DNA of 64,000 nucleotides, from positions 7,048-71,047 of the forward strand of contig MNCI01010805.1 in assembly GCA_015680685.1 (NCBI GenBank), read 5' to 3'. Origin of the DNA: Gnetum montanum (taxonomy: Eukaryota > Streptophyta > Gnetopsida > Gnetales > Gnetaceae). Shown piece after piece: positions 22,800 through 33,453 of the stretch. Position numbers and translations under genes: made by a program. Position 1 is the stretch's first letter. The number at the start of each line of letters is the position of its first letter. The notes under the pieces were generated by a model that was not told the DNA's origin, searched no databases, and was given only the letters and a program-made list of their open reading frames with translations.

Positions 22800-23426
22800 T
22801 TAAGGGGTGTTACACTAGATCTTTTGAGTTCGTTGTCATCCATGTCATCATTATTGAAACAGTGTTAGTGTCTTTTGGAGCACTAGCTTCAAGACGGTCT
22901 CGTGGAGGCCTTGCTAGCACAACAATTCATCTACCATCGTCATCATCAATGAATATCACCTCTTGAAATGTTGGGTGGCCTAAATGATCCCAAACACTTG
23001 TGTGAAATGATTGCTTTTGTTATAATAAGCCATATTGATGTGCTCTACATACAAAAGACCAAATGAAATGCCATGCTTGAACAACTATCCCATGCATTGC
23101 GTCTTTTTGCCAACCCTAAGAATAATAGTTGCTCTAGCTTGGCTCTCTACTGGCAGGCATCCCTCAATCTTACTAAATTGCAATGGTACCATTTGCATCT
23201 TTCCTCCTACCTGCAATTTACTAGGAACTTCAACACCATCTCCAACTTGGAACAATGCTCCTTTGATTTTTGATCCAACATGAAAGAATGTCTTCACAAG
23301 TTTCTTCATAGCATACTATACCTCATCAAGCTTCCACTTAGCAATGGTTGGTACACATGGTGCCATACTCACCAAGCCAAGGGCATTCGTGCATCACTTC
23401 TAGACAAATGTTAGATCTTGCCCATT
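22800..23426 (+). pseudogene. LINE 5' fragment (endonuclease-like), left of element G
   Basis: On the plus strand MNITS-stop-NVGGLNDPN near 22950, with one frameshift, resembles the plant LINE endonuclease start (WNVRGLNDP). HIDVLYIQKTK near 23030-23062 resembles the following LQETK motif, and SLALYWQ near 23140 the GLALLW block. Many stops and frameshifts. The piece ends at the target duplication of element G (23422-23426), and the LINE continues at 36661. The minus-strand open frame 23085-23309 is probably a shadow. LINE-type RT sequence in the other half supports the call. Confidence 0.45.
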
Positions 23427-24339
23427 TGATGAGCGGCTAGGTATCCCTATGCCCAACCATACGAATCACGAGCGTTCACGAACGACTCGGTCGAAATCCG
23501 CAGACTATAAGCACTTAACATATACTAGACTTCTAACCAATGAAACCTTGGGTTAGAATGGTCGTTGTCATCTTAATCTCACTTGTGAAGTTCTGTTTAC
23601 GTTGGTTAAGTGAGATTAAGGCTAATGATATTCATATCTTTTTAATTATCTTTTCGACAACTAATTATCTTGGAAAATAAGTATAGAATAATAATTAATC
23701 TAAAATTATCTTAATCTAAATCTTAACTACTCCTAGCATAAGTATCCGGTCCCATCTTCCGAGCACATTCTGAGCATCTTCTAACACTTCTGGGTTACCA
23801 GACGTTAAGCGTCATTGGACTTACCAAGTGTTTGGATTACATTCGAGATGGTCGTACTTATGGCCTTAATGAACTACAAATAAACAATAACGATTGAAAG
23901 TATAATAACGAGAACATAAGTAATTAGCAAGTAACTAATAAAGCATCAACATATTAAACTATTAATTGCATAAAATAACTAAGTCCAAATGCTGCAAGGA
24001 TTGCTTGAACAGTTCGTCTTTATTGTCATCACGCCAAGGGGCTTAGATACATCAACGCTCGAATAAAGATTCGATCACTTTTCCTACACCTGCTGCGGGC
24101 ACTTGAAAAATATTCTATCTCTTGCGGGAGCAAACTACAAAAACTTCGCTACAACTACTCAAAAGATGCCTAGATGAGGTGAAAGGCCCTCATATTTATA
24201 GGCCGGGAAGGGTGGTTGCATAAATGGGGCCACGTCGACGCAGGGTGGCTACGTCGATGGGCCTGCATCGACGTGGTCGCGTATACACGGCCTTGTATAC
24301 GCGGCCTAGTCGACGCATTGACTTTATGACACTTCATCA
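23427..24339 (-). repeat. 3' LTR of element G
   Basis: 913 bp, TGATGAGCGG to ACTTCATCA; aligns over its whole length with 35765-36660. U3 (right part, 24220-24320) holds GTCGAC, TCGACG and GTATAC palindromes next to the TATA region (ATATTTATAGG, about 24190-24200). The AATAAAGA/TCTTTATT hairpin lies at about 24028-24068. Differences from the partner LTR are scattered and mostly transitions. Confidence 0.92.
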
Positions 24340-24348
24340 TACTCCCAC
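24340..24348 (-). other. Polypurine tract of element G
   Basis: Minus strand GTGGGAGTA directly before the 3' LTR, preceded by ACTCGAGGACGAGTTTTTG (about 24376-24358). The same box and tract lie beside the 3' LTRs of D, F and I. Likely plus-strand primer. Confidence 0.75.
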
Positions 24349-24589
24349 GACTGAGCAAAAACTCGTCCTCGAGTTACTTTACAATTTGGAAGGTATGGAT
24401 TCTTATTTACAACACACATAACTTAAACACATAAATGACATACACATGACACAACATGAATTTACCAAGTGCCCGAGTTACAGAGGGGGACAAATTACAA
24501 AAATGGTGGTGTTCAAAGACAAAATTGAACACCTCACTGGTCTTGGAGCCTCTACTGTGTAGGATGATGCACAAAATTGCTAGAGAAGA

Positions 24590-27381
24590 TCACACCATCC
24601 TTGGGGGCGGTGGTTCTGACGAACCTTCTCCAGCTTCTGGCCCATGCGTTGGTGGCAGCATGGATGTTGGTAACCTCGCAGCAGCTGCAACTTCTGGAGA
24701 TAGCTGAAAAGCCTCCAAGAGAGCCCTCATTTTCTCTTCTTTGCTTCTGGGGTTGTTCACGGTCCAAGCGGCTTTTCCAATGTGTGCTAAAACTGGAACT
24801 TTCCAAGGGCAACGCAACGCCAGGATGAGTTCTTTTAAATTGACAAACCAGGTTGCGAACTACTTGCGTTCGAGATTGAATGCTTGGATTGATGCCTGCA
24901 GTTGCTGGTAGTCACTCATTCTTCAGGCCAGGTCCTCCGCGACGGTACATTGGCCTTCAAAGCTTGTGCGGAGGACCTCGAGTTCCACGTTTGCTGTTGT
25001 TAGCTTTTGTTTTATTGTCTTGTGCGCCTGGAACTCACCCTCGTATAGGGAATACAAGGCGGCCACTTGTTTTTCTAACTCTGACCGTGGTCTCCCAGCT
25101 GTGAGCATAGCCAGGTTTGCATACTGAAGGTTGGCTAACTCTATGTATTCTCTCATTTCTTCACTTTGCAACTTCTTTAGGTGGATTTCCGCTTTATTGT
25201 AGGCGTTCAACCCATCGAAGATAGATGGCCATACATCACCTCACTCTCGGAGCTGCTGGAGCACTTGGTTCATCTGGGCTTTAGCAACTTGAATGTGCTT
25301 CTCGTTTACCTCCTTCTGCAATCCCACTTGGTCCTTGTAATGATTTTTAACTTTTTCGAATTTTAGGGCCTCGTTCTTCCAAGCAGCAATTTCGATTGCA
25401 AACTTCTGTCGCAATGCCCGAACCTCCTCCATTGACAGATTCCAATTTTCAGCAGCCAACCTTCTTATGTCAGCGTTCACCTTGGCTAGCTCCTCCTACT
25501 GTTGATGGATGAAATCTTTCATGTGCTCCTTCTCTGCACCAACATTGTGCAGGCGATGAACTTTTGCGGTTAGCTGCACGTTCTCCTAGCGAATCTCTGC
25601 CAAGTCCTTCTCTAAGTGATACGCTCGGGCGTCTGCTATGGACTTGTCGAGGATCGTCGTCTCCCTTTCATCCTCAACAACCTAAAGTTTAAGCTGAAGA
25701 TGTTGAAAAACTTCATTTCTGGTGATTTGCGGTTGAGGATGGCTGGATTGGCAAGCTGGGCTCTTAATTGGGCAACCTCCGTTGCCAAGCGCTAACAAGC
25801 AGCTTGAGCAACCTCTAGTTGCCCTTCCAAAACAAGGCTTTTGCCCCTTGTCGAGAGCAGCTTCGACTGGGTCGCAGTGATGTTTTCCGGAAGGTCGAAG
25901 ACATCTGAAAGCGGTTGCTTAGTTCCCACTAGTCAGTCCAACAATTCTTTATGTTGGGCTGCATCAATCTTGCTACGCGAAGTTCTGGCAGACACTTGTA
26001 CATCTTGTAGTCCATGAATGTTTTATACAGGTGCTGCCGGTGCATTGAAGACCATAGCAATTGTATCAGCAACCACTTCGGCCGCAACTTCCTGTCCCTG
26101 GTGTTGCATCACCAGGACCGTCGCCTCTTCACCATCTTCCAAGCGTACCGAGAAGGTAGCAGCATTCCTTGAGATTTCAGGAAATAACTGTTGTGTTGTA
26201 GTTGATACATCTCGGATGCTTGGATCTGTTCTGGGTGGAATTGGTGCTCAAGCGACGAAGAATATCAGCTCTACCCTTTCAAGCAAGTTGACTGATTGTG
26301 CCACTTGCTCCAGGTGGCTCATGGCAGGGCAATAGACTGAAGGATCTTCTCCTCCACTAGTCCTGCCGAATGGCTTTATCTCGTGGATGTATTCTACTGT
26401 GATTTGTGAGCTCGGTTGTGTTGTTTGTGCAGGTGGTAGAGGTGGTTGCTACTCTTCTTTTGTCTGTGTGGCAATAGGAGTTTTATCTTTCATCATCTCT
26501 TGCCACGAGGCAATTAGGGCACGCCGGATTATGTCATTAGAATATCATGCTATCCATGCCCGTTTGCACAACTTTCGGATTAGGCAGGGAAAGGGGATAG
26601 CTCATCTTCCACGTTCATTCTCAATGAATCTTTTTTCAATCTCCAGAAACAACAGTTGTGGAAGACTCATGGAAAATTTCTCACTCAAGGCGACACACGC
26701 ACGAGTGGAGAAGGCAGTGATTTTGCTGGGTCTTACTGTTGGATTCAAATGGTAAGATGCTATCTTGGAGTATACTCTCTCCGCCGTGGTCCAGGAGCCA
26801 AATTTCTTATGCTCTACCCCATAGCACCGTTGGATCCATTGCACATTCACCTCTGGATCGGCCTGCTTAGGAATTTCTACCACATCTGCCCCAATTTCAA
26901 GCAACCCCAGAGCTTGTGCTATTGCTTCTAAAGAGTAAGAGACATAAATGTCTTTGATTCTTACTTTTGACCCTAGTTGTCGATTCATCCAGAAAAGATA
27001 GGTTTCTTCTAAGTACCACTCACCACTGATTGTGATGATTGGCCACATCGAAGAGTTATGCAATTGGAGTCTTACGTCTTCTGGAGCGTTTTCGAGGAAT
27101 GGTCCAAAATTTAACTCTTGGAGGACTGTCCATTGCACCTTGCGTGGCATGATAGCATTAAGGCAAGCTTGGGTCAGAGTGACTTCAAGTCGTGGTGCTA
27201 TCCCAGGAGTCTCATCCCTGAGCGATTGCTCGCTAGGAATCTTCTCTTCGGGAATCTGGCGAATAGATTCCACATCAGGTTTTNGAACAGTTATGTTTGA
27301 TTGCAGATGGCACCCAAACCGAGGCACCCAAGNTGGTTGTGACGGTCCTTCGTCCCTTGGGTGCCTCGGTTTGGGTGCCAT
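24590..27381 (-). pseudogene. Coiled-coil ORF downstream of pol (env-like position), element G
   Basis: About 930 codons from ATG 27381 to the stop at 24590. The N-terminal 260 codons are one open frame to 26602 (after MAPKPRHP; PRKVQWTVLQELNF, GEWYLEETYLFWMNRQLG), apart from one N in its frame. Then come an HL/Pro linker and a long heptad-rich region (25480-24923; AENWNLSMEEVRALRQKF, KHIQVAKAQMNQVLQQL) broken by stops, ending EPPPPRMV. The N-terminal part faintly resembles putative plant transposon proteins. I see no signal peptide, membrane span or catalytic motif. The homologous ORF in element I shows it is a regular component. Role unknown. Confidence 0.75.
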
Positions 27382-27402
27382 CTGCAATCAAACATAACTG
27401 TT
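27285..27402. repeat. Perfect 47-bp inverted repeat bounded by single Ns (probable assembly artefact)
   Basis: 27286-27332 is the exact reverse complement of 27356-27402, with a 23-base spacer. Single Ns at 27284 and 27333 bracket the left arm. The right arm contains the natural start codon of the coiled-coil ORF. A perfect palindrome in an otherwise decayed element, framed by Ns, points to a misplaced or inverted gap patch. Confidence 0.8.
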
Positions 27403-29423
27403 TGTTAGACCGTTCATAAGTAGTTTGAGATGGTTCGTATATACTTTCTCAGTTTGACCAAGTTATGTTAATGGCACAAGCACACCATTAAGTTTCCTGG
27501 AGTGTTAATTTAGGGGTTAGGGCTAAAGTTTTTGTAATTAACAACTAATTAATTAATTAATTAATTACACAAGGGCACCACCCCGTACGACTGAGAGCGT
27601 ATCTCCGGTTGTGTAAAAAGGGGCAAAGACAGGATGATGCGGACACGTGATGGAATGTAGGTGCGTTGGGAAGGGTTAGGTAGAAAAAACGACAAAAACT
27701 CCCCTCAATTTGGACTCCAAATGATGAAAAATGAAGAAGTGCGGTGGGGTATATATAGGGGTTGGGCGCTGCATTGACAGGGCTGCGTATACGTAGGCAC
27801 TGCGTATACGGGGCCCTGTATATGCAGCACTGTTCACCTGTGGACCAATGTTGACCAACCCATAAAACACCCAAAATGATGAATTTGAAAGCCCAAATTG
27901 AGGCGGTTGAAGCACAGAAAAGGCCTGATCATGGCTGAGGACAGGAGGAAGGGAATGGAGCGCGAAAAAGAGAGAAAATTGGAGAACGGGGGTCAAAAAG
28001 AACACTTGCAAGGATGAAATCGAACGATGAGACACTGAAACCAGTCAACCAAGAAATCCAAAGGATGGAAGGCTGAACAGACGGAACTAGGAGTATGTAG
28101 GTGGGTCCTCCCCATAGCAGGCAATAGCCTTTGTAGTCCCTACATACCCTCGACACCAGGGTCCATGGGCACGGGTGCCAAGAATTGGTGTTAGCTAGTT
28201 AAGACTCCAAACCAAGAGAACCTGCCAAGGCATGAGAGACCTATAGAAAACACAACACACAAAACATAAAAAGGGTAGTGAGGTGAGTACGGAGAGAAGC
28301 AGGAATAGAGGAAGAGGAGAGAATGGAAATTTCAAGTGTCGGCCACATGAAACCCCATGTGAGAGCGTGGTTAAGTGACCCAGGAGAACCTTTCCTGAGG
28401 TCAGACCCAAAACCATCCGTAAATAGTGACCTCATAGCAATAGACGAAGGCCCGACTATCCCCCAAGGAAACAAGAATGACCCCACAAAGAACCACCACT
28501 CCAGGAAACATGAGAAGAAGGAAGTGAAACGGGACAAAGTTAGAGGGGACCAAGGAGGTTCCATAACTAGTGTGTGTGGCCCATGAGAGGCGGTCTAAGG
28601 GGTGTGCTTTGAATTTCCACCATGATTCATTTTTCTTTTCTTTTGTGCAGGGGAACCACACCATGTGAAGACCCATGCGTGTTTGCATGCATTCAACCAA
28701 GGGGTGTGCTTTGAATCCTCAGTTTATTTTTTTTTGTTTTTGTCTTTTCTCTTTGTTTTTTTTTTGTTTTTTGTTTTTTTTTTGAATTTTTGAATTTTTT
28801 CAGTGAGGACCACACCATGCAAGGTCAAACTACCTAGAAGCTTCTGTGGAGAGAAACTTGGAGTGGGAGAAAATCTGTGAGGACACACCGACAACCCAGG
28901 GAACAGAATAGAGCAACGAATAAAGCATTCCCCTTGAAGTTACACCCAATTCAAACCATTGGGTCATCCCTGAGTCTGGGAACCACAAAAGTCACACATT
29001 AATTAAAATGGTTTTAAGTGAAGGGGTTACATGTTCACAACAAAAGGAAAACCATGGAATGAGGAATGGGTGAATGACGTGGACTCACTACCGAGTTTAT
29101 GAAGTGAACACAACGTAAAATCCAAGGACAACCATGCAATGGCAAGAGCCAGATAACGAGGAAGACTATTACAGTACCCATCGTAACAAAAATCGACTAC
29201 GCCAAACAATATGATGGAAAAATTTAAACAAAAAACACGAAAAATGGAAAACAAAAAAAAAGGTGTAAAACAAAAATGTGTAAAACAAAAAGTGGAAAAC
29301 AAGGAAGTGGAAAACAAAAAAGTATAAAACAAAAAAAAAGTGGAAAACAAAAATTGTAAAATAAAAAAATAAAAAAATTGTAAAATAAAAAATGATAAAA
29401 TGGTGAGGGGAGTAGGGAATGGG
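27382..29423 (-). other. Spacer between integrase and the coiled-coil ORF in element G
   Basis: No gene. Holds the promoter-like block above, an (ATTA)n run near 27548-27566, a block GGGGTGTGCTTTGAAT present twice (28598 and 28697; one copy in F at 53815 and, inverted, in D near 48392), T-rich (28725-28800) and A-rich (29220-29400) low-complexity tracts of AAAACAAAAAGTGGAAAACA type. The block duplication of about 100 bp is specific to G. Confidence 0.7.
27740..27835 (-). promoter_or_regulatory. Internal LTR-U3-like promoter upstream of the coiled-coil ORF
   Basis: On the minus strand, a cluster of GTATAC (27804-27809 and 27787-27792), GGGCCC (27811-27816) and a GTATAT variant is followed by CCTATATATACC (about 27759-27748) and, 370 bases later, by the ORF start at 27381. 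GCTGCGTATACG and GCATTGAC also occur in G's own LTR U3 (36600-36645). Either an embedded solo LTR or an internal promoter for the ORF; the sequence alone cannot separate these. Confidence 0.5.
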
Positions 29424-30820
29424 TCAGCAGGGATGATGGTCTCCCCCATGACTGGGTGGAAAGGAGGAGACACAAAAGATGGAGCGTGGATGACCGGCTG
29501 CTGACGAGGCAGTGGCACTGGTTGTGTGGAGCTCACGGAAAGGTTTTAATTGTTGGCGGTTGACTAACTGTGTTCGGGTGGGATCCCCAGGTTTGTGGAT
29601 GAGCAAGGCCCCGGATGGAAAGGTTTCGGAGACAATATAAGGTCCCTCCCATAGTGTCTGAAACTTTGTTGGTTGGGATACATGTGAGGGGTTCCAATAC
29701 AATACCTTGTCTCCACATCTAAATGTGAGCTTCCAAATCCTAAGATCATGTCGTTTCTTGTTATAGGCCTTGTGGGTTTCATTTGAAAATAGGGCCACTA
29801 GTCGGTTCTCATCTAGCACACTTAAATTGATTAATCGTTCTTGTTGTGCTAGCGGTAGGTCAAGACCAAGGTCACAGGCGGTGGATAGTGTCCAGAGTTC
29901 TGCTTGGATTGGAAGTGTTGGCAACTTTTCGTACACTAACTCATAGGGAGAGTACCCTACAGGAAGTTTCCAAGTGAAGCGATAGGCTCATAGGGCATCG
30001 TTGAGCTTGGTACTCCAATCCCTCCTGTATTTGCTAATGGTTCGGGTAAGGATCTTAGTGATCTTCCTATTGGTGACTTCGGTCTTCCCGTTGGCTTGGG
30101 GGTGATAGGGCATTGTGAATTTATGTGTTACCCCTAAGCGTTACATGAGTTTTCGAAAAGTGACACCTGTGAAGTGAGTCCCATTGTCAGAAATGAATGC
30201 ACAAGGCACTCCAAATCTGGTAACGATTTATTGCTGGACAAATTGTGTGGCGGTGTTGGAAGAATAGTTGACAACGACTGCCGCTTCTGCCCACTTTGTA
30301 CAGTAGTCCACCGCCACGATGATGTATGCCTTTCCGTTTGACAAGGGGGTGATGGATCCCATGAAGTCGATACCCTAGATGTCGAAGGGCTCCAGTGGTT
30401 GGATCCACTGTTGAGGTCCCTCCAACCATGTTGACATCCCACCATCTCTTTGGCATCGTTCGTAGGAGCGGACGAACCATTGTGCATCCCTAAAAAGTGT
30501 AGGCCAGTAATACCCTACAAGCAAGATTTTAATGGTCGTTCGACGTCTAGCATAGTGGCCCCCACAAGGGCCCTCGTGAGCATCCTAGAGGACGCACAGT
30601 GTATCATCCTTAAGGACACACTATTGAACCAAGCCGTCTGTGCACACCTTGTAGAGGTGGCCATTGATTTCCATGAAATGCTTGGCCTTATGGAGAAACC
30701 GTTGTTTCTGTCGATGGTTCCATTCCTTTGGCAGCTCCTAGGTTGTAAGGTAGCTGAGGATGCGATGAAACCAAGGGGATTCCTTGGGTGCTTAAGGATC
30801 AATGGTGCCTGTGAAGAAGA
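29424..30820 (-). pseudogene. Integrase of element G
   Basis: Zinc-binding part near 30640-30500 reads AHEGPCGGHY...SYERCQ: both His are present but the first Cys of the C-x2-C pair is Tyr. The catalytic triad is visible as FMG after D (GIDFMGS, about 30350), SDNGTHF (about 30175) and NGKTEVTN (about 30070), so D, D and E are kept. The last piece, 29936-29424, is open and holds the GPY module (WEGPYIVSETFPSG) and ends SHGGDHHPC. Stops elsewhere inactivate it. Integrase joins element DNA to the genome. Confidence 0.82.
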
Positions 30821-30869
30821 GTTCATCTGGAAATTGATCGGATAAGGGCTCCTCCTTTTTTGCGTCATC

Positions 30870-31286
30870 CCATCGTAACTGAGACAAGTGGTCAGTAACC
30901 ACGTTCTCAGTCCCCTTTCTGTCTACTATGGTAAGATCAAACTCCAGAAGAATCACCAGTCACCAGATTGTGCAGGGGCTCACTATTGGTTTGTTCATCA
31001 GGAACCGGATAGCACTATGGTCTTTGTGCACAAACACCTCATATCCAAGCACACAGTGTCGGAATTTGTCTAATGCGAACACCACTGCCATCAACTCCTT
31101 TTCGGTGGTGGTATAGTTTAGCTGTGCACCCACAATGCTACGGCTTGCATAGTGGATATAATATAGACGTTTCTAATCGTCACACTATGTAAGCACGGCT
31201 CCGAAGGCATAGTTGGAGGCATCCTTCATAATGTGAAAAGGTCTGGACCAATCTGGTGCTCGTAGAACTGGAGCTTCTACGAGTTT
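30870..31286 (-). pseudogene. RNase H of element G
   Basis: Reads APDWSRPFHIM, SRSIVGAQLNYTTTEKE and LMAVVFALDKFR, the Athila RNase H start and its second acidic motif, followed by VFVHKDHSAIRFL (the DH motif). Three or more stops interrupt it. It would remove the RNA strand during reverse transcription. Confidence 0.75.
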
Positions 31287-32400
31287 CTATTTCAGCTCTT
31301 GGAATGCAGACTCGCATTCCTTGGTCCAAATGAATGGAGTGTCCTTCTTTGTAAGCTCTACCAACGGCCGGGAGATCTTCGAGAAGTGCTCTATGAAACA
31401 CCAAAAGTAACTAGTGTGTCCAAGGAATGATCGCACATCTTTGATAGCACTTGGTTGGCGGGTAATTCCTTGGATGACCTTGATATTTTTAAGGTCTACG
31501 CTGATCCCTATTGATGAGATGCGATGCCCCAACACAATGCCCTCTTGGACCATCAAATGGCTCTTTTGCCAATTGAGCCACAGATTGGTGTCTATACACC
31601 TCTTTAGAACTTGCTCTAGGTGGTCCAAGGCTTGCTCGAACATGGCATCATAGGTGGAGAAGTCATCCATGAAGACCTCTACAACATTGTCAATCTGTTG
31701 CTGGAAGATGCTTAGGACAAGGCATTGGAATGTCGCAGGCGCATTGCACAGGCCAAAGGACATCTTCTTATATGCAAAAGTCCCCCATGGACTTGTGAAT
31801 GTAGTTTTGGCTTGGTCCTCTGGTGCTATTTGGATTTGGTTATAACCACTATAACCATCCAAAAAACTATAATATCGGTGTCCTGTGATTGTGTCCAACA
31901 CTTGGTCCACAAATGGGAGCAGGAAGTGGTCCTTGAAAGTTGCCATGTTGAGCAACCAGAAATCAATATAGAGCCTCCACTTGCCATCTTTCTTGGGTAC
32001 GATAATAAGGGGGCTAACCCACTCACTATCAGCGATAGAATAAATGAATCATGCCTTTAGCAACTATTCAATTTCATCTTTTACAACCTGCTTCAATTTG
32101 GGATTCAACTGTCTTTGTGGCTGTCGTTGTGGCTTCATGGAAAGGTCAAGGTAGATCCGGTGTTGGTAGATCCTGGGATCAACTCCAGTCAACTCAGGAT
32201 AGGACCACACGAATGTAGCAACCTATTTGTTTACCATCACCATCAACTTCTTTTTCTATTCAGGAGTAAGAGCAACATTGATAATTACCGGCTTGCCATT
32301 TTGCAAGAATGCATACTCTAAGTGAGTCGGTAAATAATTTAGCTCAAGGGGCTCTTGTTTGAAGTTCTTAGGGATTTGTAGCGTTCCCCAATCATCTTGA
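31287..32400 (-). pseudogene. Reverse transcriptase of element G
   Basis: The piece 31955-31287 is an open frame of 222 codons: HFLLPFVDQVLDTITGH, FLDGYSGYNQIQIAPEDQ, MSFGLCNAPATFQ, the catalytic VFMDDFST box (about 31680-31660) and SFLGHTSYFW in the thumb. The upstream linker and fingers (32400-31960; SEWVSPLIIVPKKDGKW) contain stops and frameshifts. FMDD is normal for Athila. It is the best-preserved RT among the Athila copies here. Confidence 0.87.
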
Positions 32401-32639
32401 TCATCAACGATGGAGGTCTGTTAATGAATCTTCTCCATCACATCCGTGTTGTCAATGTAGGCTTGCATTAACCCCTCAGCCTATTCCATGCATAATGTGC
32501 TGCTAGCAGGATCAACTGTCAGCCATTGGGTGCCCTCTTGGTTAGTGGCTGCTGCATACAGGAACTGTTGAATTAGTGATTCCTCAGTACACTGACTGCA
32601 TGCTTGAATGGGTGTCCGCTTAGCGGACCATAAATGCTA

Positions 32640-33340
32640 CACACAGTTGCACCCTGAGTCACTGTATGCGATGCATGGAACTCTTTTCTTCTCAATATTC
32701 CCGAAAGGATTTTCCTTTGAAATTTCCAAAGACAGATCTCAGAGTCCTAGTCATGTGTCCACTGTGCTTAGCTAGGCTCTTCCCATGATGATTGGAAAGT
32801 TCCCCTTACAGTTCTCAACACAGATGACCAGGAAGTCAGCAGGGTAGGACCACCTACAAATGGTGGTCATAATGTCCTCCACCAAACCCAAAGGAACGAT
32901 GATAGATTGGTCTGCTAACTCGAGCCGAATGTTTCTCTTCTTTAGCGGGGACAGGTTCCAGTTCTTGTATATGTCATGAGAGATTAAATTAACCTCTCAC
33001 CCTGAGTCTAGAAGAGCTTTGCACGGCTCGTTCCTAGCCACCTAAAGATATACGAGGGGGCTTCCCGGATCTATCAATTTCTAGGGAAGAGAACTTGCTT
33101 ATATCCAGTCGGTCACGACATGTGTGAGCATGACCATCTGGATGTTGGAGTGCAGTGGAGCAGAGGACTGCTTGGGCGGTATGATGGTAGAGGCGTTGGT
33201 AGGTTCGGAGGCACTGGCCACAGGCGTAGGTGAGGGTGTGTTTAGGTTATTAGACCGAAAAAAGGACATTTGCATTGTTTGGATTCCAGTCCACTTGGCT
33301 GAGGTGCCGGTCGTAAGTTAATAGCCATTGTAGCATTTCT
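32640..33340 (-). pseudogene. Aspartic protease of element G
   Basis: Active site LLDSG followed by a TGA stop and EVNLIS (about 33015-32980), then LELADQSIIVPLGLVEDI and FPIIMGRA. The catalytic Asp is intact, but the stop directly after DSG and others downstream remove activity. Order and spacing match elements B, D and E. Confidence 0.75.
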
Positions 33341-33453
33341 TTGCTGTGGCTGTGGTGGTATTTCTCCCTGCATGGATGGAGCAGGTGGCAATTGAGAGGG
33401 ATGGTGTGGAGGAGTGGCAGAAGAAGGTGATGGAGGGTAGAAGAGATGTGTAT

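Noticed and set aside
23085-23309. 74-codon minus-strand ORF as a gene
   Set aside because: It is opposite to LINE-like plus-strand motifs and has no recognisable family.
24590-27381. Coiled-coil ORF as a viral envelope gene
   Set aside because: Position fits, but I see no signal peptide, fusion peptide or transmembrane segment; called env-like only by position.
28741-29475. Poly-Phe/Leu ORFs suggesting membrane proteins
   Set aside because: Low-complexity T- or A-rich tracts in the spacer of element G; no stable frame or family.
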